DNA of 64,000 bases, from assembly GCA_963676095.1 (NCBI GenBank), contig OY781040.1:2356001-2420000 (forward strand), given 5' to 3'. The notes below the pieces were generated by a model. That model saw only the letters and a program-made list of their open reading frames with translations. It ran no database searches and had not been told where the DNA came from. This document shows positions 9,512-17,666 of this stretch, one piece after another. A program made the translations under genes and the position numbers. The number at the start of each line of letters is the position of its first letter. Position 1 is the first letter of the stretch. The DNA is from G963676095 sp963676095. Its GTDB lineage: Bacteria > Bacteroidota > Bacteroidia > Bacteroidales > Prolixibacteraceae.

Positions 9512-10936
9512 TTACCCATCGATCTTCTTTTGAGCCGGAACGGATGAAGGACAGCCTTGTATTTTCCCTCTAATCTCAATTTTGATCACACTGGCAATCG
9601 TATCAGGAGCTGCTATGGGAACATCAATAATCAAACCATCAGTCATTCTGTTGTTTTGCAGCTGTTTCCCGGTAGCAAGAAGCCTGGCTGATACCACTCT
9701 ATTTTTAAGTCCGGGCACGTTCAGTTTTCCATCCTCTGGCCAGTCAAAGACAAAAAGATATAAAATGGTGCTGTTCTTACTTTCCCTGCAAGTGCATTCT
9801 CCCCACGACAACGTTTCAAGCGGGTTTGCCTTGGTCCCGTAAATTGCCTGACTGTTTACCTGCATCCATTGTCCGATATCCTTTAGCCGTTGAATGCACG
9901 CTTCAGGGAAACTGCCATCAGCCTTTGGCCCGATATTCAGCAGATAGTTTCCTCCTCTTGAAACAACCTTGATCAGGTTACGGATCAGGGTCTCAGACGA
10001 CTTCCAGTTCTCGTCGAAACTTTTATAGCCCCAGGAATTGTTCATGGTCATGCAGGTTTCCCAATTTTCCCCATTAACAGCTTCACGATCGGGGATTGCC
10101 TGTTCTGGGGTCCTGGTATCGCCATGAAAGTCCGGGTGCAACCTGTCGTTGGTAATAATGCCCGGCTGCAAAGCAAGCAGTTCCTGTAATTTCCGGGCTC
10201 CTTTTCCGCTTTTCATTTGTGTAGCATAATCCCACCAGAGAACCGAAACTTTCCCGTATCCGGTCAGCAATTCCTTTACCTGGGGTACAGCAACCCGGTC
10301 GATATATTCATCAAATGTTGAGGTTAACTGAACGGGGTCCCAATGTCCGTCGTATTCTTCCGTATACTGGTCGATCCGGGTGGAATCCGGGTTCGGCCAT
10401 CCTTCCCTCATCAGACGGCGGGCGGCAGATCCACCGGGATTGGTCCAGTCAACAGCCTGGGAGTAATAAAAGCCAAGCCTGATCCCGTATTTTTTGCAGG
10501 CCCGGGCAAGCGGTTTCAGCAAATCCTTCCCGTAAACTGTGGCATCAACAACATTCCAGTCGCTGGCCTTACTATCGAACAGAGCAAACCCATCGTGGTG
10601 TTTTGCCGTGATGATCAGATATTTCATTCCTGCATCACGGGCCATCTTAACCCAAACGTCAGGATCATAATGATCCGGGTTAAACTGCCTGGCATGCTCC
10701 CGGTATTCGGCAACCGAAATTTTACAGCGGTTTTCAATCCAGGCGGCGTCACCCCTGGCCTGGTGGTAGCCGTTATACACGCCACCATACATGGAATATA
10801 CGCCCCAGTGTATAAACATTCCGAACTTTGCCTCGTGCCACCATTCCATCCTTTTATCGCCGTCCTCTTTACTCTGGGCCGACAATGGGCCTGCCAAACA
10901 AAAGAAAACGATCAATATTCCTATTCGTTTTATCAT
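9512..10936 (-). CDS. GH29 alpha-L-fucosidase
   Basis: A secreted enzyme of 474 residues (ATG at 10936; a TTG two codons earlier is possible). A signal peptide ending LSAQS is followed by the GH29 catalytic barrel: WWHEAKFGMFIHWGVYS, KYLIITAKHHDGFALFDS and GIRLGFYYSQ are hallmarks of the family. The nucleophile is expected to be the Asp in VLWWDYA (residue 236). The length equals a catalytic domain with a short C-terminal beta-sandwich and no extra binding module. It would remove alpha-linked L-fucose from pectic side chains such as those of rhamnogalacturonan. It is the last gene of the glycosidase run, 46 bp after the GH28-like gene, so it is probably cotranscribed. Confidence 0.93.
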   Translation of the reverse strand: MIKRIGILIVFFCLAGPLSAQSKEDGDKRMEWWHEAKFGMFIHWGVYSMYGGVYNGYHQARGDAAWIENRCKISVAEYREHARQFNPDHYDPDVWVKMARDAGMKYLIITAKHHDGFALFDSKASDWNVVDATVYGKDLLKPLARACKKYGIRLGFYYSQAVDWTNPGGSAARRLMREGWPNPDSTRIDQYTEEYDGHWDPVQLTSTFDEYIDRVAVPQVKELLTGYGKVSVLWWDYATQMKSGKGARKLQELLALQPGIITNDRLHPDFHGDTRTPEQAIPDREAVNGENWETCMTMNNSWGYKSFDENWKSSETLIRNLIKVVSRGGNYLLNIGPKADGSFPEACIQRLKDIGQWMQVNSQAIYGTKANPLETLSWGECTCRESKNSTILYLFVFDWPEDGKLNVPGLKNRVVSARLLATGKQLQNNRMTDGLIIDVPIAAPDTIASVIKIEIRGKIQGCPSSVPAQKKIDG

Positions 10937-10982
10937 TTCCAACGTAATTCATCTATTGATACTCTTAAAGATTAACCTTTCT

Positions 10983-11735
10983 CTAATCTTTTCCCCCGAT
11001 CTTTTCTCCTTGTTCATTAATGCAAGTGGTTACCGTTATATTAGCTGAGGTCCCGTCAATGGTCAGTTCTTTTCCTGAGGTACTGAAAAACAAAGAGGAA
11101 AGTTTGCCGCCAGCACAATCAGAAAGGCAAATGCCCCTGCTATTATCCACGGAATTACTTTTTACAGATAGCCCGGTAATTATCAAGTCCTTACATGCAT
11201 CATAAAACTGGACATCACCACAGGCACCTGTCAGGTTAATCCCTTCGATAGCGATCCCGGTGCACTCTTTCATCGCAATCAATGCGGGAGACACCTTTGA
11301 GAGCGGCCCTTCCAGATAACCCTTGTCAATCTGTATTCCGACCTGTTCCTGCAACGCTGCCCCCTGTCCTTCGATTACTCCTTTGCCCGTGATACCGATA
11401 TTCTGCTGTCCTTCAGCAGAAACAAGGGCCATCTTCCCGTTTATCCCGGAATAGTCATAGACAGAAGTCGTCCCAACCAGTACAGCTCCCTCCTGGAGCA
11501 GGATCGTCACATTCGACTTCAGCTGAATGCTGCCTGTAAGGTAACGCCCCACATAGAAAACAAGCCGTCCCCCTCCGTTCGAGCTGATAAAATCGATCGC
11601 GGTCTGGATAGAACGGGTATTCAGGGTAATGCCGTCCGACTTCACCCCAAAAAGAGAGGCCTTGTAATCTTTGGCCGACAAAATCAATACATTAAATGAA
11701 AGCAGCATTGTGAAAAATATTTTTGTCCTCTTCAT
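10983..11735 (-). CDS. Half-length GH28-like beta-helix protein without catalytic residues
   Basis: A 250-residue exported protein. Residues 1-125 closely match the N-terminal half of the neighbouring GH28 enzymes (KDYKASLFGVKSDGITLNT, GGGRLVFYVGRYLTGSIQLK, GITGKGVIEGQG). After that it diverges. Where the neighbours have the catalytic NNDG and DD residues, it reads VDNSRGICLSDC and STSGKEL, and it stops before the rest of the helix. The signal peptide (1-21) is intact and the frame has no lesion, so it is an expressed, shortened paralogue rather than an obvious pseudogene. It may bind substrate without cleaving it, or be decaying. It lies 33 bp after the GH28 gene upstream of it in the operon. 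Confidence 0.75.
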   Translation of the reverse strand: MKRTKIFFTMLLSFNVLILSAKDYKASLFGVKSDGITLNTRSIQTAIDFISSNGGGRLVFYVGRYLTGSIQLKSNVTILLQEGAVLVGTTSVYDYSGINGKMALVSAEGQQNIGITGKGVIEGQGAALQEQVGIQIDKGYLEGPLSKVSPALIAMKECTGIAIEGINLTGACGDVQFYDACKDLIITGLSVKSNSVDNSRGICLSDCAGGKLSSLFFSTSGKELTIDGTSANITVTTCINEQGEKIGGKD

Positions 11736-11768
11736 AATCAGATTCCTGAATTAATGTTTACTATTGGT

Positions 11769-13256
11769 TTACTCGATAACCACATGACCGGATTTATACT
11801 GAAAGATCTGTTTCTTGCCTTTACTGTCCGGCTCGTTAAACGTGGTCCTGCTAAAGGTTGCACCGGTTACGTCATCCATCACGATGGCCGGCCGGTAATC
11901 TTTCTTTCGGGCTGTAAGTTTCACATTATCAAACTCGATCCCTTCGGCATGCCTGATGTAAAATCCCCAGGCCGGTAATTCCTTGAACTGGGAAAACTCG
12001 GGATACGCCTTACGCATTTCAGGGATACTGTCCAGGTATGCAGGTGTGAGGCCCCGTTTCGCATAAAGAGGGTTCCCTGCCCCCGGGTAGACAATCTCTA
12101 TATTTTTAAGCCTTACATTCTGAATTTTATGATCCGGCAAGCCGACAATACTGGCAGGTGATATATTACGGGGCAGGTCCTCAACAGGCCCTTCGTAATT
12201 ATAACCGGCGTCCGGTTTGCCAAAAGGGACCTCTGCATAAACATTCGAGATAAAAATATCTTTCATGGATGGTTGCTTGCCTTTGCTCCAGCGATCGCCT
12301 ATCCGCAGGTAAATTACATTTCCGGTATTGATCGAACGGACCCCGTCCACAACAATGTTCTCAATTTCACCACCGTCGACGGCAGCAAAAGTAATTGCCG
12401 AGCGAAAAGTATCGAAAATGGTCAGGTTGGTTACCCTGAAATTGCGAAACCCTCCCCGTGAAACAGTCCCGAATTTTAATCCATTGGCGCTGGAACGTCC
12501 CACACAGTTGTCTACGATAACATTCTGACAAATACTGTTTGCATCGTGCGACTTGAAACAAATCACATCGTCGGCCGCATCGAAATAAGAATTTTTGATT
12601 ATCACGCTGTCACAATCGACTACATCGATCCCGTCGTTGTTCCAATAAGACTTACTGTCGACATAGATACCATCAACATACAAATGCCGGCACTGGTCGT
12701 AAGTCTGGTTCCAACTGGCAGGGTCTCTCAGGGTGATCCCGGTAATCGTAACATTTTCACATTCCCGGAAATAAATATTCTGAGGACGGTTCGTTTCATT
12801 GGGCCGATCCAGTTTCAGCGGGTCGGAATAAATACCACGTTCAATATAACTGACCATATTGTTTGCTGCAGTAAAACCCCGGCCGTTTATTGTCCCTTTG
12901 CCTGTAATGCCGATATTCTTTTGGTTTACCGCAAAGATCATCGACATCCATCCGATCTTTTTATCCTTGATGTAGTCGAAAGGGTTAGTGGATCCCAGTA
13001 TCGTAGCCCCATAATCCAACTGAAGGGTAACCCCCGATTTGAGATATATGCTCCCGGTGACATAATTACCGGCCCCGAAGACCAGACGTCCGCCCCCGTG
13101 TTCGCTGACAAAGTCGATCGCCTTTTGCAAGGAACACGTATTAAGGGTTATTCCATCGGCTTTCACCCCGAAATCCGATACCACATAATCTTTTGCTTCC
13201 GAACCAAGGCTGAAAAAAAAGGCCGTTGCCAGTAATACTGTTTTTAACGTATCCAT
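11769..13256 (-). CDS. GH28 polygalacturonase-family enzyme
   Basis: A 495-residue exported right-handed beta-helix enzyme. Signal peptide 1-21, then the usual N-terminal pectin-fold segment, and active-site blocks NNDGID (206-211) and FDAADDVICFKS with Asp229/Asp230. These correspond to the NTDG and DD catalytic motifs of GH28. The region of the classical GHG motif reads SSANGLKFGT, as in Bacteroidota GH28 proteins related to exo-acting or rhamnogalacturonan-directed enzymes. It should hydrolyse alpha-linked galacturonic acid. It is a tandem duplicate of the next gene upstream in the operon (15 bp spacing), with strong similarity over its whole length including the C-terminal PEFSQFKELP and GFYIRHAEGI stretches. 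Confidence 0.9.
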   Translation of the reverse strand: MDTLKTVLLATAFFFSLGSEAKDYVVSDFGVKADGITLNTCSLQKAIDFVSEHGGGRLVFGAGNYVTGSIYLKSGVTLQLDYGATILGSTNPFDYIKDKKIGWMSMIFAVNQKNIGITGKGTINGRGFTAANNMVSYIERGIYSDPLKLDRPNETNRPQNIYFRECENVTITGITLRDPASWNQTYDQCRHLYVDGIYVDSKSYWNNDGIDVVDCDSVIIKNSYFDAADDVICFKSHDANSICQNVIVDNCVGRSSANGLKFGTVSRGGFRNFRVTNLTIFDTFRSAITFAAVDGGEIENIVVDGVRSINTGNVIYLRIGDRWSKGKQPSMKDIFISNVYAEVPFGKPDAGYNYEGPVEDLPRNISPASIVGLPDHKIQNVRLKNIEIVYPGAGNPLYAKRGLTPAYLDSIPEMRKAYPEFSQFKELPAWGFYIRHAEGIEFDNVKLTARKKDYRPAIVMDDVTGATFSRTTFNEPDSKGKKQIFQYKSGHVVIE

Positions 13257-13271
13257 AGTCCCTGTCTGTTT

Positions 13272-14756
13272 TTAATTATTTTTTCTTTGAACAATGTCCG
13301 AAGATTTATAAACGATCACCTGTTTCTTGTTCCGTCCCGGTTCTTTAAACTTCGTTCCTGATAAGACAGCCCCCTTTACATCGTCGAGGACAACTGCCGG
13401 ACGATAATCTTTCTCTTTTACTGAAAGGGATATATTATCGAACCTGATATTTTGGGCATGACGCACGTAAAAGCCCCAGGAAGGAAGTTCTTTAAACTGG
13501 GAAAACTCGGGATAGGCACCTGCCATCTCAGGGATACTGTCCAAATCGGCAGAAGTGGTGCCCCTCCATGCATAATTCGGGTTACTGCCTCCCGGATAAA
13601 CAATTGTGACATTGCGAAGGGTGACATCAGAAATATATTGCCCGGGCAGGCCAATGATGCCTGCCGGGCAAATATTGCGGGGAAGATCTTCGACCGGGCC
13701 TTCGTATTCGTAGCCGGCATCAGGTTTCCCGGCAGCGATCTCGGCATACATGTTCTGAATGGTAACATGGCTCATCGACCCGTTTCGTCCCTTGTTCCAC
13801 CTGGCACCGATGCGCAGGTAAATTGCATTTCCGGTATTATAGGCATACAAACTGTCAACCAGGATATCACTGACAGAACCCCCGTCGGGAGTTGCGATCG
13901 TGAGGGCAGACCGGTAAGTGTCATATACCTTATTGTTTATAATCCTGAAATTCCGGTATCCGCCCGCGGTCACGGTTCCGAATTTAATCCCGTTGGCACT
14001 CGAACGGGCAACACAGTTCCTGACTTCCACGTTCTCGCACATTTTAGTTGCGTCGTGCGATTTAAAGCAAATCGCATCATCGGAAGAATCGATAAACGAG
14101 TTCGTCACCTTCACATCCTTACAATCCACGATATCAAGACCGTCATTGTTCCAAAAAGCTTTACTGTCGACGGTAATATGGTCAATATTAAGGTTCTGGC
14201 ACTGATCGTAAACCTGTACCCAGTCAGCCGAATTTTTTATCATGATACCGGACACCTCAACATTTTTGCATTCCCTGAAATAGATAGCCCTGGGACGCCG
14301 TGATGCAGGACGGTCGTTTTTCAGTTCATCAGGAATTATTCCCTTATGAATCTGGTCGATCAGGTTATAAGCCACCTCCCTTCCCTGACCGTCAATTACT
14401 CCTTTGCCCGTGATACTGATATTTTCAGCCTGGTAAGCAAAGATCAGCGAACTATAGGGCGTTTCGATGTTGTAATCATAAATATTGGTCGAACCGACCA
14501 GGATAGCCCCCTCCTCCAGACGGATGGAAACATTCGACTTAAGCTGAATATTACCGGTGAGGTAACGCCCTACATAGAAAACAAGGCGTCCCCCTCCTTT
14601 ATCATGAATATAGTCGATAGCCTTTTGAATAGCCGTCGTATTCAATGTTGTTCCGTTCGATTTTATCCCGAATACCGAGGCCTTATAATCCTCTGCCCTC
14701 AACTGGCAAGCGATAAAAAGCAGCATTATAAAAATCAATTTTTTTATTCCTGACAT
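13272..14756 (-). CDS. GH28 polygalacturonase-family enzyme (second copy)
   Basis: A 494-residue exported beta-helix enzyme, paralogue of the adjacent gene. Signal peptide 1-21. Active-site motifs NNDGLD (203-208) and SSDDAICFKS (Asp226/Asp227) are intact, and SSANGIKFGT replaces the GHG motif. The two copies differ throughout, so the duplication is not recent, and they may act on different linkages such as homogalacturonan and rhamnogalacturonan backbone. It begins 7 bp after the GH106 stop, which suggests translational coupling in the operon. Confidence 0.9.
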   Translation of the reverse strand: MSGIKKLIFIMLLFIACQLRAEDYKASVFGIKSNGTTLNTTAIQKAIDYIHDKGGGRLVFYVGRYLTGNIQLKSNVSIRLEEGAILVGSTNIYDYNIETPYSSLIFAYQAENISITGKGVIDGQGREVAYNLIDQIHKGIIPDELKNDRPASRRPRAIYFRECKNVEVSGIMIKNSADWVQVYDQCQNLNIDHITVDSKAFWNNDGLDIVDCKDVKVTNSFIDSSDDAICFKSHDATKMCENVEVRNCVARSSANGIKFGTVTAGGYRNFRIINNKVYDTYRSALTIATPDGGSVSDILVDSLYAYNTGNAIYLRIGARWNKGRNGSMSHVTIQNMYAEIAAGKPDAGYEYEGPVEDLPRNICPAGIIGLPGQYISDVTLRNVTIVYPGGSNPNYAWRGTTSADLDSIPEMAGAYPEFSQFKELPSWGFYVRHAQNIRFDNISLSVKEKDYRPAVVLDDVKGAVLSGTKFKEPGRNKKQVIVYKSSDIVQRKNN

Positions 14757-14763
14757 CAGTTTT

Positions 14764-17655
14764 TCATTTTTTTTGGTTCAGATTTCCATATAACCTTACA
14801 GGTCCTATCATGCCCATAAGGCTTGGTTCCTGGGCTTTTTGGGGGCGGTTTGTCCACAGCTGGGCCGTTGGATTGTCCGTGAGCGATTTCACATAATTTC
14901 CAATCACAGTAGTTACCCGCACTTCCAGTTCGTTTTCTCCTTCATTGAGAAGGCCAGCCACCTCGTAAACACGGTAACCATACCATTTTACCCCGCAGGG
15001 CTGTCCGTTTATTTTCAGGTCTGAGATTCCGTAAACCGTTCCAAGGTTCAGATATTCCGGCAGCGGATTACTCAATTGTACCTTATTCCTGTAGATTATT
15101 GTCCCTGCAAAATCAGCATATCCTGAAACATCTTTCAGATCTTTCAACGCATCAAGCTGCAACGGGTCGACCTTGGCCTTCCGGCAATGCATAAACTCCA
15201 GGTCCCAGGTTCCGGATATTTCGCGTTCCCCGTTGCCGGAAAAAGGCACCGGCTTCCATTCTTTCCCGTCAGCTTCACGATCGAAGACGAATATTCTCGA
15301 TTCAGCAGGCCCAAGCACCAGATCAAACGATCGCTGCCTGCCCAGCCTGATCCGGTAACGGGTGCCGGTTTCCGGGTCCCAGATCCAGCCATTCCTCTCC
15401 CCGACAATGTCTTCCGAGAAACCTACCGTTGTAACGTGCGCCTCGCTTTTATGTGCATTGGCAAAAAAGATAATTTCGCGCCGGTCATCAGACTGGTAGC
15501 GGTTCTGCATCACGAAACGATCGGGTTTCCCGATTTCCAGGTAATGAGGAATTTTATACTCAGCCATAATATCACTGTACCATTCCAGAAAACGGTTATC
15601 AATAGGCTTCAGCAGAAGGATAAAACGATCGTTAAAGGTATTAAGCTTTCCTATCCAGTCCTTCACCTCCTTGTCCCGTTCTTCACGATGGGGCAATCCC
15701 AGTGACTTCTCAGGATATTTTTCAATGCAAAAGACCCGTCCACCACCGGAAACAAATTCATATAGTTTAGCCAGCGTCTCAGGGTTTATGCCGTTTACTT
15801 CCACCAGAAACAACGTATTGTATTGTTTAGGCCCATAGCAAAGTTTTCCGTTCCTGACATCCGACTCCCGGATAATTATTTCGGAAGTATAATCAGCTGC
15901 CCCTCCGTTCTTACAAATCGACTCCCAGATCAATGACGTATAGGGGACATTCAGTTTCTCCGGAAAAGGATCTGTCTGGACGCCCATCTCTCCCCACATG
16001 TCGTTATTGGCCGGCAGAATGGCAATATCAGTAAACATTGCAGCATTCTCCAGCAAAGCTGAAATTCTTGCCTTGTAAGCATTCAGGTATTTAAAATAAG
16101 GCCACCACGTATTGTTCTCATTGTAGTATGAACCATATTGTATCCATCCCGGGAAAGGAGCGTCAGGCGGGGAATAGTTAAACCCGTGCCACACGGAATG
16201 GGTAACGCCGGACATAATACTCTGGTCAGATCCTATTTTCAGAAATTCCAGAGAGGTATTGAAAACCCGGTAAGTATTGGTCATCTCTTCACAACTCACT
16301 TCCCTTTTCCCGGTCAGGTGAGCCGCAGAAGAAACATATTTGTTGATCATGGTATAACCTCTCCCTCGCCGGTAGTCGTCGTCAGGCATTTCCTCGCCTA
16401 TTTTATGTCTCAGCCAGTTGGTCGTCCATGATTCGCCTTCGGGAATATCATAGCCAAGGCTGCTTTCAAGCGGGAAAAAACCCCGCCCGTAAGCTTGTGC
16501 CCTCGATTTGACATGCAGGTCCCTGCACCACTGCAGATAAGTTTGAGTAAAGCGTTCATTCAGCAGCTCGGCCTTTGTCCATTCAAAATCGAAACGGACC
16601 CGGGTAAGGATATCCGAAAAAGCCGGTGTCTTGGCAGCGCCGTACTGATCGTCGATGACGCTCCCCAGCCTTCCGACTTTGAATAAAATAAAAGGCAGGT
16701 AAGGCATCAGATCATACCCTCTCCGTTTTTCAAATTCCCCGGCAAAGTCGGTTGTCCAGTTGCACCCTTCCAGCTCCATCGAATCGGTAAAAAAGGCACG
16801 CAGGTATTTTGAAACCGGCCCTGTTTTTGCCTGGATCGTATCAGACATATGATCCAGGTATTTGCGCACGGCGTTCCTGTTCATATGATCCAGAATAGGG
16901 CCGGACGCACCAGGGGCCCCATTGATCACGCTGGCAAACGAATCGACTTTTATCAGGGCATAAAGCACATACTTCCCTTCCCTGACGTCTATCCTGATCA
17001 CTTCATCCCCACATTTATCCGAAAGATCGGTTACCTGATCCAATCCGGATACAGGATCGGGAACCAGCTTAAGAGAAATGAGTTCCATTGTCCTGCCCGG
17101 GTAAGGAACAGTTACCCCCGGATCTATCGCTTTAAACAGATTGAAACGGGATGTTTCATAAACCATGGGACCTTCGAGTACTTCTGCATCAAGGACAACC
17201 ACCTGTGCCCGTTCATCCCGTTCCAGGGTTTCTGCCCCGAAAGGCCAGCCGGAGCCGACAATCAGGTCGCAGGTAAGGCCGAGTTGTCCTGCCTCGTCGA
17301 ATGCAGATTGCAGCATGTTTATCCATTCATTGCCAAGCCACTGAAGAGAAGGTTTACCCAGGTCATCCCCCTTTTCCCTTGACGGGAACCGTATCGGGTT
17401 GATCTCGACACCCCCGATCCCTGCTTCTTTGAGCAATTTTAATTCCCGCACCAGTTCGCCCACCTCAATTTTATCGCCGTTCCACCACCACCGCACAAAT
17501 GGATGATAAACCAAATCGGGGATCCTGAATTTCCCGTACAGATCTTTATCCAGGCTGGCAGCACCGGCCCTGATTGCCCGTGCCGGAAGTGAACCGGCGA
17601 CCATATAGCCGGCTGAAAAAACGGCACTTTGCCATAAAAAAGTTCTTCGCTTCAT
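14764..17655 (-). CDS. GH106 alpha-L-rhamnosidase with Tat-like signal
   Basis: A 963-residue enzyme of the GH106 type. The N-terminal part has the family block YHPFVRWWWNG followed by GEIGGVEIN-like sequence (here GIGGVEINPIRFPS), then LTCDLIVGSGWPFG and FTDSMELEG. The C-terminal third is a beta-sandwich with a galactose-binding-like tail (GTVYGISDLKINGQPCGVKW). GH106 enzymes release alpha-L-rhamnose from rhamnogalacturonan. The signal begins MKRRTFLW, which fits the twin-arginine consensus RRxFL, so export may be in folded form by Tat instead of Sec. It lies between the lipoprotein glycosidase (11 bp) and the GH28 pair (7 bp) in the operon. Confidence 0.87.
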   Translation of the reverse strand: MKRRTFLWQSAVFSAGYMVAGSLPARAIRAGAASLDKDLYGKFRIPDLVYHPFVRWWWNGDKIEVGELVRELKLLKEAGIGGVEINPIRFPSREKGDDLGKPSLQWLGNEWINMLQSAFDEAGQLGLTCDLIVGSGWPFGAETLERDERAQVVVLDAEVLEGPMVYETSRFNLFKAIDPGVTVPYPGRTMELISLKLVPDPVSGLDQVTDLSDKCGDEVIRIDVREGKYVLYALIKVDSFASVINGAPGASGPILDHMNRNAVRKYLDHMSDTIQAKTGPVSKYLRAFFTDSMELEGCNWTTDFAGEFEKRRGYDLMPYLPFILFKVGRLGSVIDDQYGAAKTPAFSDILTRVRFDFEWTKAELLNERFTQTYLQWCRDLHVKSRAQAYGRGFFPLESSLGYDIPEGESWTTNWLRHKIGEEMPDDDYRRGRGYTMINKYVSSAAHLTGKREVSCEEMTNTYRVFNTSLEFLKIGSDQSIMSGVTHSVWHGFNYSPPDAPFPGWIQYGSYYNENNTWWPYFKYLNAYKARISALLENAAMFTDIAILPANNDMWGEMGVQTDPFPEKLNVPYTSLIWESICKNGGAADYTSEIIIRESDVRNGKLCYGPKQYNTLFLVEVNGINPETLAKLYEFVSGGGRVFCIEKYPEKSLGLPHREERDKEVKDWIGKLNTFNDRFILLLKPIDNRFLEWYSDIMAEYKIPHYLEIGKPDRFVMQNRYQSDDRREIIFFANAHKSEAHVTTVGFSEDIVGERNGWIWDPETGTRYRIRLGRQRSFDLVLGPAESRIFVFDREADGKEWKPVPFSGNGEREISGTWDLEFMHCRKAKVDPLQLDALKDLKDVSGYADFAGTIIYRNKVQLSNPLPEYLNLGTVYGISDLKINGQPCGVKWYGYRVYEVAGLLNEGENELEVRVTTVIGNYVKSLTDNPTAQLWTNRPQKAQEPSLMGMIGPVRLYGNLNQKK

Positions 17656-17666
17656 AATATCCGATA

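Noticed and set aside
13452..14303. 283-codon plus-strand open frame
   Set aside because: It is antisense to the GH28 gene, has no signal or domain, and is a by-product of codon usage on the opposite strand; similar frames lie over asd, susC and pgk.
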